64,000 nucleotides of DNA, taken from Metaphire vulgaris (Eukaryota > Annelida > Clitellata > Crassiclitellata > Megascolecidae). Below, piece after piece: positions 51,696-64,000 of the stretch. Every line of letters starts with the position of its first letter. Within the stretch, counting starts at the first letter, position 1. Made by a program: the position numbers and the translations under genes. The stretch lies in NCBI GenBank assembly GCA_018105865.1, contig CM030851.1, positions 12,009,828-12,073,827 of the forward strand. Reading direction: 5' to 3'. The notes under the pieces were generated by a model. That model had not been told where the DNA came from. It did not search any database and worked only from the letters and a program-made list of their open reading frames with translations.

Positions 51696-51775
51696 TTAAC
51701 CCCTTAACTGTGTATTTAACTGTAACTCAATGTAAAATGGACAGATATATCCGGGATTCCCAGTTAAGGGGTTAA
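51696..51775. mobile_element. TTAA-flanked palindromic MITE, copy 11
   Basis: TTAACCCCTTAACTGTG to CCCAGTTAAGGGGTTAA, 80 bp. Followed at about 51800-51895 by an inverted SINE tail (CGCAGGTGGCTTACGCTATT). Confidence 0.8.
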
Positions 51776-52013
51776 AGATCTGTAATCTGCCAATAAAGGC
51801 AAAGGTAGTCCTTTACTCGGACGAGCGCAGGGTTTCCGGCGCTGACCTCCGTGTAGGCCTACTTAGGCAAGCAGCGACGCAGGTGGCTTACGCTATTAAT
51901 CTAAAGTATAATATACAAACTTATAGTATAAGTTTGCCACTGATATCTCTATGGACCTGCGTTTTACCATTGCAGTTCAATTTCTGGAATTTTACACACG
52001 TCTTTGCTAGACT

Positions 52014-52016
<3 letters not shown>

Positions 52017-52093
<77 letters not shown>

Positions 52094-52170
52094 GTGATGA
52101 TGATGATGATGATGACGATGATGATGACGACGATGATGATGATGATGATGATGACGATGATGATGATATT
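52017..52170. repeat. (AAT)n then (GAT)n microsatellite
   Basis: About 25 AAT units passing into about 25 GAT/GAC units. Confidence 0.92.
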
Positions 52171-53084
52171 ATTAGTATTGATATTCATAATATTATTAAT
52201 ATTAATAACCATAATCACCACCGCCATCATCATCTTCCTCTTCTTCATCATCATCATCTACTTCCATCATCATCACTGTCACTGAAGCCAGGACTATTCA
52301 GTTATAAACTAAGCAGTTCATCAATCACCTTCTCTTTCCTTCTTCCTTTATTTTTTCCCATCTTCTCCGATTGTTCTTCCACGTTTCCGTCGTTAACCTT
52401 TCATCCGTCTTTCGCTTGTTCCGCCAAGCCCCCCCCCCAACCCCCACTCAACCCTCTTCCCACTCCAGAAGCTTTCTTTCACCGGCGATCGTAACGCGGA
52501 CACCAGATGTAAACTCCCAAGCCATTGTTCCATGCATGACGGCATGCTAATAAATCATACTCCGACCTGAACTGCGCCTCTAACCTCCGCCCCCTCCCAC
52601 CCATTCCCGAATCGTTGCACCACCACCCCCACCCACTCCCCGCCCCACTCCGCCTCCATAAATGCGCCACAAAACTGTGAATCCAGAGATAAGCAAGATA
52701 GAGCCTGCCAGCGACGCAACACCTGGAAACACGTAAAAAGATAACCCGAAAACCTACCTACCGTTATTGCGTTGAGAAGAACTTTGATGATGCCAGTAAC
52801 AGCTTTCAACTTTAAAACGCCACCGTTTAGCTGAGAAAATACCAGTTTGACTGTCCAACGCAATATCATAGACGGCGCAGAAGGACAGCGGTTAACAGTC
52901 CTTGGTTCAAACCGAAGACCTAATGAGTGTATTGTGTAGATATAGTGTCCACTCAGCTGCATATCTTACCAGGACATTGCAAAACTCCAGATTGTGTCGA
53001 GGGGGGTTGCAGTCCATCTCTTCCTGTCGTTAATCGGCGAAAGAAAATCGGGAAAGGAGAGGGTGCAACGCGCCCTTGACCAGT

Positions 53085-53225
53085 CGATTGTTATATATAT
53101 TATATATATGCGATTATTATTATATATATATATATATATTAAATGTTATATTATATATTATATTTGTTAGATATATATATATATATATATATATATTATG
53201 TATATAAATGTTATATATATATATA
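53085..53225. repeat. AT-rich (TATA) tract
   Basis: Interrupted TATATAT runs; no coding sequence. Similar short runs continue to 53390. Confidence 0.75.
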
Positions 53226-54488
53226 CAGACAATGTGACTGGCAGTCTCAGCTGGATTTTCATTAGAAATTTGAAGAGATTTATTTAATACTGGATACGAA
53301 CTTCTTATTATACTGTATATATATAAATTGTCAATAAATAAATAAATATACATATACTGTATTTTATATACAGATTTTTTTGTATATATATAGCTTCGCT
53401 CGGTGCAGGATAAATATAATCCAATACCTATACGATATAGCCAACATTTCAATGAAGTACACCGCCACCTAGCCAAGCTGTGCGCCATGATTCACGCAAC
53501 TGTGACCATTTACGTATTTTTGTGTACGAAAATGTAACATCGCTCAAACGCATCGCGACGTTGTAAAATGACGTTGCAATGAACATTGAACGTACACTTC
53601 GTCAAACGCTTCTTCGTTCCGTTTGGTTACCAATCAATATCCCCGTCGCTACGCCCCTGATTCAGTTTCGATGTAACATCGTAAATACTTATGCTATCCG
53701 TTCTGTCTTTCAGCTTGTCGGATGGCATGCATCTGAAATCGACCTCAGACGCCAAACACAGGCAAGGTGTTAGTAGCGAACAGTTTTGTACGCGAACAGA
53801 GATGCCAGCGAATTTAACGTCCGATAATTAATTAACTACTAGCCTACTAATACCAATACTAATACAATACAATACTAATACTAATACTAATTTAAATAAT
53901 AACCCTTCATTGCAGTCTTTTCAAAATAAAAATTCACTCATTTAAAAAACTGCAGTGCATGCTAGCAGGCTGGTGGGCTTGTCTGTCTGTGTGTCTGTCT
54001 GTGTGTGTCTGTCTGTCTGTCTGACTGACTGACTATCTGTCATGTAATATGTGTGATTATTCGACATTTGACTGTTCGCAGGGGCAAAGTACAGTAGAAG
54101 CTATAAGACCAGATCCATTTTGGAAAGAGCATCGTCTCCAGGCCAACCGGATTTCCTCCCGCGACCATTAGCGCCTCTTCCATTAAGGCCACCTAAACTT
54201 CCATCCTCTCTCTCAGTCTCCCCGCTCCCCCTTCTTCGCACTCTCCGTTATCCACCACACTTGCTAAGGATCTGGGCAAAGCCGAACGGGGTGAAACCTT
54301 GCCTTTCGAAACATTCGGTCCCCACCCCACCCCCACCCTATTAAGACATCATTATCGCCGAGCCAACGAGCGAGAATTATTTAATGCACGGGACGTCTAT
54401 TTTAATACCAGTGGCAGTGTGTCGCCATGAACGGCGCTACAAAAATAATCCATCACATGAAATCACATATCATATTACTGTACTACTA

Positions 54489-54565
54489 TAGGGTGGCGCA
54501 GAAAAACCGGACTATACTAAATGCAGACCTAAATGTTACTAGTACGGGATTTTTGGGCCACCCTG
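54489..54565. mobile_element. mariner-type MITE, copy 2
   Basis: TAGGGTGGCGCAGAAAAACC to TTTTTGGGCCACCCTG, TA at both flanks; about 77 bp. Confidence 0.65.
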
Positions 54566-54668
54566 TACATGGATAAGATTAATGCAGATATATTCACCAT
54601 TGTTAAGACACATCAATTAATTACACTACTGAAATTTTTATTATTAATAAAATTAAGCATTTATGCAC

Positions 54669-54741
<73 letters not shown>
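54669..54741. repeat. (ATT)n microsatellite
   Basis: About 24 pure ATT units. A (CT)n of 24 units is at 54967-55014. Confidence 0.9.
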
Positions 54742-54745
<4 letters not shown>

Positions 54746-54966
54746 GTTATTATATGTTATTACTGTAATATGATTACAGAGATAACTCACGCAATAATGA
54801 ATAAATAAAAACACACTTCAAAGAAAAGTTTCGCTTTAGATTCAGGTAGAAAAATATATAAATTGACAATAAAGCTGGGTTTGGGTCTGCGTCCCAGTCA
54901 CCATGGAGCCTAATTAAGCCAGTGGTGCAACAGAGAAATTCGTGAAATAGTTACTGTTTTCCAGTA

Positions 54967-55018
<52 letters not shown>

Positions 55019-57307
55019 CGTGCAAAGAAAAGACGACTATCGGAGTGCATAAATCATATTCATTTCTACAAATATCTAAAACATCCACAACTGAAACTGA
55101 CTTCACACACGGTGGGAAAATCACTCGAGTAATTTATGCACTGACAGAAAATGACAAATAGACGAAAAATAAATTCCACAAACGAGTCCTCTGATGCGAG
55201 GTGCTGTGAATAAGAAAGCCAGGCAAACCAAATGACATATACGGTATTTCACACGCATTCTTGAAAGCAGTTAAATACCGATAAAACTCTTTCTATCCAA
55301 CGAAGGTCCAATTCATAAGTTCAGATCTAATGCGCTATTTGGCCTGTGCTTGTCTGCGTGCCTGTGTGTGTATGACTTTCTCTGAGTCCGCTTCCGTGAG
55401 ACTGAGTGTATAACGCCTCTTCTCCGGTTTCCTTAATCGTCTAATCGTCCCGGGTTCGACTTACAACTTCAAAGACTTTTCTAAATAGACAAAAATCGCC
55501 GCAATCCAAAGAAACTCGTTACAACGCCACTTATTATAATTAGAGATCAATCAATCAGTCAATCAACCAATCAATCAAAAACGGTTTATTTCTCAACAAT
55601 GAATGAAGACAGATTATCTTATACACAGTACACACATCTTGTAATCGCATAGTTAGCCGAGACCTATTATAATTATTTATATATTTCTATGCTTTCCGAA
55701 AATGACTTATCCTCCATGACTTAGCCAACTCATTAGCCTTTCCTGATTTACGCACAGACATTATGAGAAATAGGTTGATCTATGGAACCAAGCACAGCGC
55801 TATAGTATGCATCTCCTGACAATAAACCATCAATTCTGGGGTCCTCTTTCGCCGTGTCTCAAATCTCTGCGCCCCACTTGAAGACTTTGAAACTCGTCAG
55901 GGCAATAATTCTGGAAGAGCGCCATACAGCAAACAGCGCAAAAACTTTGAGAAGGTTTTTAATGCTGAAAACAAACACCGACACGCAGCAGTCAGTCTGC
56001 GTCCATCGTTTCTTCGAAGCAGGCCATTACCCCCCCCCCCCCCGGTGGATGTCTTATTTTTCCAAGCAGCAGCCAAACTCACTATCTTTTGTTTACATTC
56101 GCAGAGAGAGAGAGAGAGAGAGAGTCGGTTACCTGCCCAAGGCAGTCGTCGTGATACGAAGCAGGTCTTCCAAACATCGCGGACTGGCCTAAAAACTTCC
56201 TCTGTATACGTGGCACAAAAAAGGAGTTTACGTCCGCGTTGCAGGCGCGCGCCGCGTGCATTGAAAGCCTGATAGTGACATCCTGTTAAGTGATTGAAAC
56301 GCAGACGGTGTGTTATCGCTCGAATATTTTCCAGTGTATAATGCTATAGTGTAGACAACGAACTTCGTCTGTTGAGCCGCCCTCATTCGTGGAGGAGGTG
56401 AGGGGAATGGAAGGGAAGGGAGACATTGTCCTAATCCAAAAATAGACCCCCGCAGGGAGAGCCACAGTTTATAGAATTCGACTCCAATGGGCCCATACAA
56501 CGTATTATTATCAGGTTAAGTTTTTTTCCCATCCAAATGTGACATTGTTTATACTGCGTTGAATTTTGAAACTAGGCGTTAGAAACGATATAGACTCCAG
56601 CGCAAGTGTGCCAGTACCGTTGGTACTTGGGCGCCAGCATCAGGAGAGAATCTCTGCCGGTAATCACTCCCAACGTGTCGTTAATTGCGGGCCTGAACCA
56701 CCAACACAATGACGTCAAATTGACCAATCGCTGCTTAGGGTCAAGAGAAATAAATCCCACAACAGTATAATCGATAATCAGGCAAACGGGGGCTTCTATC
56801 CCTATTTAAGGTGGGCGCAGCTGCCCCCGGAAAAAATGTGGGGGGATATTTTGCTACTAATCTGAACTGAACCGAGACTGATATTGAATCAAAATAACAC
56901 TGACCGTGACGTAATCAATGATAGCTATGCCTAACAAAAAGGATAAAAAGCTGAATATAATGCTAACTCTGCAAGGGAGCAAATTAACAGAGGGAATTTG
57001 TAATTGGGAGGGAAATTGAACCCGGCTGCAAGGGGGGATAGAAGCCGCTGCAGGGAAAGACCACCTACCTATGCCTAGGGTTAGGTTTAGTTTACAAGCA
57101 ACGAGTACACGCATACCACTGATATACAGGCATGCCGAGGGAATGGCATCCCTCCACAGGCTTGGACTATCGAGACCTACTGTAGATCTTAGCTGGCTAT
57201 TGGTCAATTTGATCCGTCAGCCTCCGAACTTTTCTCGTGCTTCAGGCCCGACAGTCAGCGAATGCAGCGATCTAAGGCGAGACGCAGTTGAAGCAGCAAA
57301 CCACCAC

Positions 57308-57315
<8 letters not shown>

Positions 57316-57345
<30 letters not shown>

Positions 57346-57476
57346 GTTGCAGCAGCCTACATATCGGAACCTGCAGTGTCTACGGCGAGAACTTCTCTAT
57401 ACATTATCATCGACGATAAATAATTCAACTTGTGTTTATCGTGGGAGACCATTTGAGAGATCCTCCTCCTTCGTGT

Positions 57477-57527
<51 letters not shown>

Positions 57528-57736
57528 CCTCCCTCTCTCTCTCCGTCGATACGAAAATAAACGGAGATTTCGACGGAACATCAGACCGTTAATCACGACC
57601 CGTTCAGATATTCCGCCGCCGATGAGAATCGGTCAAAATTTGTCACCATCGCCACCCACTGCTCCTCTGTCGTCTCCCTCCCCCCCACTCCACCACCCCT
57701 CGATTTCTCCCTAACACCTTGCTAAGGACCTTGGCA

Positions 57737-57792
<56 letters not shown>

Positions 57793-57861
57793 CGCAGTGG
57801 GAACAGCTTCGGGGCTTCGGCGAACTGACATATTTAACAACGCTATATTAGATCGTCAGTG

Positions 57862-57925
<64 letters not shown>

Positions 57926-58091
57926 GTGCAACGGCACGATCTGTATAATAGTTAATGGCCACGGTGCAGTCAAACTCCGAAGTAGATCTATATACAGTAG
58001 GTCTAGCACTCTAGCAGGATGGCTGAAACAGCCGCTGGCTATAGAGCGTCAAATGGCTAAAACAGGAACGCAACATAGCACGAGTCAAAAG

Positions 58092-58121
<30 letters not shown>
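57316..58121. repeat. CAG, (CT)n, (GA)n and (CA)n microsatellites
   Basis: (CAG)n at 57316-57342, (CT)n at 57478-57543, (GA)n at 57739-57786 and 57866-57923, (CA)n at 58091-58121. The last four alternate purine- and pyrimidine-rich strands. Confidence 0.85.
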
Positions 58122-58123
<2 letters not shown>

Positions 58124-58234
58124 CTACTACACCGTACCGACTGTAAACGCGAACAGTGAAGCGAGATATCCGAGATGCTGCAGCAAAATGTCTGAGGCAC
58201 ACGAAGACGATGAAAAGACATCTATACGATGAAG

Positions 58235-58768
58235 CAGTGGCGTAGCCAGGATTTCCGGAAGGGGAAGGGGGACTGGTTTGCAGGGCCTGCTTTAGCGTGC
58301 AATGATATACACAAAATGTGCAGTGATAAAATGAAAATGTGCAGTGGTAAAATACAATTTTCTGTGCTTTTGCAGTTTTCCGGATGACCTTTTTTGCTTG
58401 TTTTTTGCGCGGATGTCCACAAATTTTTTGAGTTTAGTGCAGTGAGAAGTTTTTCTTAAAACAGGCCCTGCTGGTTGGTTTTGATCATGACCAACTTCGA
58501 AAAATCTTGAGAAATAGTAAAAAAGGTAATACTCATCTTCCCTGTTGTACTTTTTCCCTTCTAGATGCAATGAAAAGCCAAAAAAGTCGCCACCTTACAT
58601 TTTTACTCTATAGCGCTTACAAATTATTTTGCGTCAGCAGCCAATGGGGGGTGGTATTGACCCCCAAAACCGCGTCCGAAAATAACAAATGTATAGACAC
58701 ATTTTAATTTTTTCGTCGACAGCCAAAGGGGGTTTAACCCCAAACCACCACCCCTGGCTACGCCACTA
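58235..58768. mobile_element. hAT-type element, family CAGTGGCGTAGCCAGG, 534 bp
   Basis: Ends CAGTGGCGTAGCCAGGATTT and CCTGGCTACGCCACTA, flanks CGATGAAG and CGAGAAAG (6/8 duplication). Longer than its relatives but no transposase seen. Confidence 0.75.
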
Positions 58769-59502
58769 CGAGAAAGCGTACAGAAGAGGCGGGCGATTGA
58801 GATGGAAAGTGGTCCTGGAATCTGGATACGTGTCTGGTTCTGATTGGATGGGGTGGGGTGGGGAGGGAACTGCCGAAAGAACCGCTTCTTCCCCTCATTT
58901 CGCTAATAGACGCTAATCTACAAAGCGTTACGCCGAGGCTATAAATAACTCTCTTCCATTCGTTTCGTCCGACGTTAATAAAACTGACAAATTATTCCAG
59001 GCGGCTAGCGGCAACACCCTCCCTCCTATTCCCCATCCACCACCCGTAGGCTACTCCTCCTCCACCACCCGCCCCTCACCCACCGACCCAAACCACTGGT
59101 CTATCATCTTACTGGCTGTTCGGCACTAAATTTCCAAGGATACATATAAATACCGTACTTTTCTCGTTGGAATACAATCAAGTGCTAAACAAGGCCTAAC
59201 GACTCCAATCTCGGCCAAAAACGTTTAACTATAGTAAACCATGTATGCCTCTCTCTGTTTCTCTGTCTCTCTCTCTCTTTCTCTGTCTGTCTCTGTCTCT
59301 GTCTGTCTCTCCCCTCCCCTATCCGTCTCCCAGAGTGTCTCATGTTATTCGACCACCTGTTTCTCGGCTTTTTTGCGTGTGTAGTCGTATCTTCTTGTAA
59401 ATGACCGCCTGCCTGCCTGCCTGCCAGTCTGTCTGTCTGACCAGCTACTCTTGTCATTCCAGCCTGAATTACTCAATTTGAAAAGCTCTCAGAAGCCTGG
59501 GC

Positions 59503-59813
59503 GTAATAATAGTAATAATAGTAATAATAATAGTAATAATAGTAATAATAGTAATAATAGTAATAATAGTAATAATAATAATAATAATAGTAATAATAAT
59601 AGTAATAATAGTAATAATAGTAATAATAGTAATAATAGTAATAATAGTAATAGTAGTAATAATAGTAATAATAGTAATAATAGTAATAATAGTAATAATA
59701 GTAATAATAGTAATAATAGTAATAATAGTAATAATAGTAATAATAGTAATAATAGTAATAATAGTAATAATAGTAATAATAATAGTAATAATAATAGTAA
59801 TAATAGTAATAAT
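59503..59813. repeat. (AATAATAGT)n higher-order array
   Basis: 310 bp of AAT triplets in which about every third is AGT, giving a 9-bp period kept for ~30 repeats, with a few 12-bp units. This would be poly-(Asn,Asn,Ser) or poly-Leu if translated, but there is no exon evidence. Confidence 0.95.
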
Positions 59814-61306
59814 CTATTCCGCTGTAGATTCTTCACAGCCGAGTGTTACAGCAGCGGACAATTTGATCATAGGAGGACATGGGACAAACAGCAGCAAATA
59901 GTCTGCGCTTAATTAGAGAACGTGTAGCTATCTCTGCATGTATTCAGAGCGACAGCCCGTTTCCGATATAAACTGATCCGGGGCACTAGTAGTAGTAGCT
60001 AATTTTCTTCGCGCGATTACCAGACGACACTCTATTTCGTGATTACAATAATATTCACTTTCCTCGCTCGCCCTCGCCACCGCCCCCGCCCCACGCCCGG
60101 GGAGCGGGGTTCTTTGTGTGAAATTCCCGCGGGATTTTGTCATCGTAAGGGAGTGTTTTTTTTCTGAGCTGCAGATGACGCTGCCCCCTTCCCCTCTCCC
60201 TCCCCCTCCCCCTCCCACCCAAGTTCGTCTCAATATTCAACCCATTAGCGCGACGGGCTGTTACGTTTAGCGGGGCCACGCCCCTACCCCTGCCCCTATC
60301 CCCCCGCACCGAAATAAATCTGCGGAGACCGAACGGCGATGGCGGCAAAGATGAAAGAAAACCCTTTTTTCCCTTGGGATCTGAAAGCGCGAAATTAGCA
60401 GACGACACCGGTCGAAATGCAGGGAGAGCGCTGTAGGGGTGGGGTGGGAACTGGGGGGGAGAAGAGGGTGTAGCGAAGGGGAAGAGGGAGGAAGGGAGGG
60501 ACAGATTGATGTTCCGGACGACGAGAACACAACAGCGGATGTACCCACACACACACACAAATAAAGATTAAATCACGGTCTAACCTCTGACATTTTGTTC
60601 ACTTCAAAAATCTTTAACGGCGATTAATGTCGGCGTCAATCGCTCAAAGACAAAAACAATTAACGTATAACCTGCCGCCTTCCTTCGCTTATTCGTCCGT
60701 TCACTGACTCCGTCGTTCATTCGTTCATTCAAAGCGGATACATTGGCACTAAACGCATCCATCCAGCATGATCCATCCATCCATCCATCCATCCATCCGA
60801 AGCCTAATCCAGTTTCCGACCCATCGGTCATCGCAATCACTTTGGGTGCTGTCCAGTTCATGGACTGCGGATCCACGTGGCGCCTCTTGATGTCCGGCTA
60901 AGTCGCTTAAGCTCCAGGGGGAGGGGGAGGGACAAGGGCCGTTGGAACGGGAAGGTCAACGGGGACGAAACGTCGCGTGAGAGGATCAATTGGCGCTGGA
61001 GAAGAAGCATTCTGCCCAGGGTTCGATTCTCGACTTTAATTTTTTGAAATAATTGTGATACGCCCAAGTGTAAATAAAATAAGACTTAGACTATTCAATG
61101 TCCGTTACGTAATAAGGACTAAGTTTAGACTGTTAGACGGTCTCTCTTATCAGGACCAGTTGCCTTTGTTAAGTTAAAATTCCCGTAGACTAGCAAGTTA
61201 AATTCAGGTAGAAGCATCGTCATCTACATGTATAGGACTGTAGGTTTATATCTGTATAACTCCAAGGGGTCGCAAGCATCACAGTATTTGTCACAACAAA
61301 CGACTC

Positions 61307-61322
61307 TCTGTCTCTGTCTCTA

Positions 61323-61361
<39 letters not shown>

Positions 61362-61411
61362 GTCTGTCTGTCTGTCTGTCTGTCTGCCTGTCTGTCTGTC
61401 TGTCTGTCTGT
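61307..61411. repeat. (GTCT)n microsatellite
   Basis: About 25 GTCT units with few changes. A (CATC)n is at 60773-60797. Confidence 0.9.
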
Positions 61412-62272
61412 CACCAACTTCTTATATCATTTAATCAACCAATTCATATTACGGATTTGCGAGAGTTGAAAAACATCGACCGGTTCCAACCACAATCCAG
61501 ACTGATTTATGAATTAACCTAATAAATGTGATCGTTAACAACTATTCCATTGCAACGGCGCCGCGGTTTTTTGCCGGAGGAAAGGTGTGTCCACGAATAA
61601 CCGGTTATAGTATTAGTCTATAGGCCTATTATGGAATAACGTTGCGTATGGACCGCTTACGCCTTTGGAACGGCGCACAAGTGGAGACGGCGAAATCCAT
61701 CGGGCAAAGTCGATTGGTCCGACGTCGAAACCTCGATATCAATTTACCTTAGATGTGATATGTTAATCGGATTCTTCCTGTATATGCCATGTCAAACTGT
61801 TCGGATCGCGCAGCTCCGTTTCAAAAACCAAGACTCTCGTGATTCGTGAGGGGCGATAACAAAGCAAGTAATTCGCAAAATAAGACCAGTTGCGAAATTC
61901 GGGAAGATGGTGATACAGACCGGCCCAGTGGTACCCCCCCCCCGCGTGCTCTCATGGGCCTCGGAACGAATACAAATCAAACAATGAGGAATAAAGTTTG
62001 ATGGCAAAATAAAATTATTTTGGCGTATTTTTGGTAAAATAACTGCTTTATTTTACTTGTTGACCATCGGACACAATAATGATAAAAATATGTCATAATC
62101 CAAAATTGTCCTATACCTAAGAGTGCCGACAAGCAAAGGGGGTCATCAATTTTCCCTACAAGTTCACCGCCCCGCAACGAATATAATAAGATTATGTAAG
62201 AAATCGACGCAGAATCTTCTTCGCTTTCCTCTTCGTTGCAAAACCGTGCAAAGAAAATTTAACGGCGACATC

Positions 62273-62577
62273 CAGTGGCGGTTCCACGTGGGGGATGAAT
62301 GGGGATGGATCCCCCACCGTATTTTTATTGCTTGTGAAACCAATTTTGGGTAAAAGTCTAGTAAAACTACGGGGGAAAACTGCGGATGACCTATTTTTGC
62401 TTGCCAACCTATTTTTCGGTAAAAGTCTAATAAAATTAGGAACTACTAGTATTCCCTTTTGTCAGCCTTTTTCGGCAAAGTTTATTGATTTTTTCCTTCT
62501 CTTTCCATCCCCCAACACCACCAACTTCCTATGAATTCATTTAATCCCCACACCAAGAAATCCTGGAACCGCCACTG
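62273..62577. mobile_element. hAT-type MITE, family CAGTGGCGGTTCCA
   Basis: 305 bp, ends CAGTGGCGGTTCCA and TGGAACCGCCACTG (14-bp perfect inverted repeat), flanks GCGACATC / GCAACACA (5/8). Confidence 0.8.
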
Positions 62578-63065
62578 GCAACACATAAGAAATCATTCAG
62601 ACCGATTTATCATTAGGCCTACTTGCTTTGCCTACAAAACCACTCGCATAGAATTTAAGTAGGTCCTAATAATTGTTATCTGTCTGAGTTTCCAAAGTGA
62701 CTGCATCTGACTTATAAGTCAGACGCATGCAGTCACATCCTGCGGAAGGCAGCGCCAATTAAAGTAGGTCTCCGTTGCAACACCTGCTGATGCTTGTTAG
62801 AGGTATACCAGGGACATCTGGGTAAACGCTCCCCAACCCGGCATCCAGCTAGCTCTTCTTCCCGGGCAAATTGGCTTCGCCCGTAATTGCCAGGCCCGAG
62901 AAGCAACTGGATCTATCGAAAACATGCACATACGATACCTACAAACAGAGGGGAACGAGAAATCCGATTCCACGAACAACTGGGAAGAGAGAAACTGAAA
63001 GGAGAAGTTGGTTGTTAAGTACTTATTTTATTGTTAATATATCCGTTGGTTTATAAGTATTAAAG

Positions 63066-63380
63066 CAGAGGCGTCATTTGGGGGCTGGGGCCGTGCCCCA
63101 AGAAAATGAAAATATTAATTCATAATTATTAATGTGCAACAAAAAACAAAAAGAGGGTCTGAACTGGTTTGAACTGGAATAACGTATTAATGTGCAAAAA
63201 GAAAAAAACAGGACGTCACTAAAAAAAAAAAAAAAAAAAGTCGTCAACTATTTTTATATCTTTGTGAACTAAAAAAATTGACGACTTTTTTCGAAACTCA
63301 AACTTAGTCTTTCTAAAAATATAAAAAAATTTAGAAAGAAAATTTTACAAAATTTCTAAAAGTGTGAAATGACGCCACTG
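63066..63380. mobile_element. hAT-type MITE, family CAGAGGCGTCATTT
   Basis: 315 bp, ends CAGAGGCGTCATTT and AAATGACGCCACTG, perfect 8-bp duplication TATTAAAG (63058-63065, 63381-63388). Interior contains a 21-base poly-A run and an inverted AAAAAGTCGTCAACT / AATTGACGACTTTTT pair. Confidence 0.92.
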
Positions 63381-63415
63381 TATTAAAGCTGAACTGGCTA
63401 GAACTACTTTTGCCG

Positions 63416-63417
<2 letters not shown>

Positions 63418-63475
<58 letters not shown>

Positions 63476-63518
63476 TATGAATTTATTTATTTATTAACAC
63501 AAGTCTGCTTAGCCTTCT

Positions 63519-63604
<86 letters not shown>

Positions 63605-63686
63605 GTGAAAGTTCCACGGAAGACGACAGCGTTAAATTCTGGAGTGTCATATTCGTTGTAGGAGAAAGGATGTATTCCATTTTGTC

Positions 63687-63734
<48 letters not shown>
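63418..63734. repeat. Three (ATT)n arrays
   Basis: Arrays at 63418-63475, 63521-63604 and 63689-63734, separated by ordinary sequence. Confidence 0.92.
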
Positions 63735-64000
63735 GTAGTTGTTGTTGTTTGTTGTTGTTGTTTCATAACTCGCGAAGATCCTATAGCATGCAGTTAATGA
63801 ATAAAAGAAATACAATTTGTGCCTATCATTTGTTGTAATGCCCTGACTGCCGCTGGTTTATCTACAATTGTAATGATAATAATGATTTGAAAAGAAAGAA
63901 AATTCGATCCCCAGAAGTCAAAATACAAAATTGATATTCGAGAAAATTAATTTAAATATTTAGGTTATTAAACCAATGTAGACAAGAATATCACGTTGGT

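Noticed and set aside
59489..59836. Long open frames of poly-Leu or poly-Asn/Ser
   Set aside because: They are translations of a triplet microsatellite; no splice sites, start context or flanking coding sequence.
60055..60558. 167-residue Pro/Arg/Gly-rich minus-strand frame as ROBO first exon
   Set aside because: No signal-peptide-like hydrophobic core at its start and low-complexity composition; only GC richness supports it.

Overview
The window is nuclear DNA of an animal, most likely a non-vertebrate bilaterian (probably marine; I cannot name the taxon). The reasons are: short exons with GT-AG introns, full-length homologues of two animal proteins (checkpoint kinase Chk1 and the axon-guidance receptor Roundabout), abundant DNA transposons and MITEs, degraded non-LTR retrotransposons, a tRNA-derived SINE, and very dense (ATT)n, (AT)n and (CT)n microsatellites. 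There are no prokaryotic features.

Layout. (1) 1-5138, plus strand: the 3' part of a gene for a small C2HC zinc-finger protein with two zinc knuckles of identical spacing; its 5' end lies outside the window. (2) 7242-15764, minus strand: a complete 13-coding-exon CHEK1 gene. All exons join in phase to give about 483 residues (human 476), with every kinase motif, two ATR-type SQ sites and the KA1 domain; an E2F/CCAAT promoter motif lies upstream near 16870. It is convergent with gene 1. (3) 19417-46645, minus strand: a ROBO gene, of which 21 phase-consistent exons encode five Ig domains, three fibronectin III domains, one transmembrane helix and a cytoplasmic tail. The signal-peptide exon was not found and must lie further right (beyond 46645, possibly outside the window). 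(4) 46646-64000: no gene recognised; probably the large first intron and/or 5' flank of ROBO, filled with simple repeats and transposon fragments.

Chk1 acts in the nucleus in the DNA-damage/replication checkpoint, and Robo is a Slit receptor at the cell surface. They do not share a pathway, so their adjacency is of interest as synteny: in human, CHEK1, ROBO3 and ROBO4 all lie at 11q24.2.

The introns are a record of mobile-element activity. At least eleven copies of an ~80-bp TTAA-flanked palindromic MITE are present, along with a dozen or more hAT-type MITEs, many with perfect 8-bp target duplications. There is a decayed hAT transposon whose pre-insertion (empty) site survives next to it as a local duplicate. 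A ~1.6-kb element has inverted terminal minisatellite arrays and a decayed MULE-like transposase. A LINE tail sits in the loop of a 163-bp inverted repeat. Several degraded LINEs are present, some ending in (ATT)n. I found no clear previously unknown molecular system; the most unusual items are the triplicated in-frame 5' splice site at 2286-2335, the empty-site/insertion pair at 44.7-46.2 kb, the foldback MULE at 41.4-43.0 kb and the CHEK1-ROBO adjacency.
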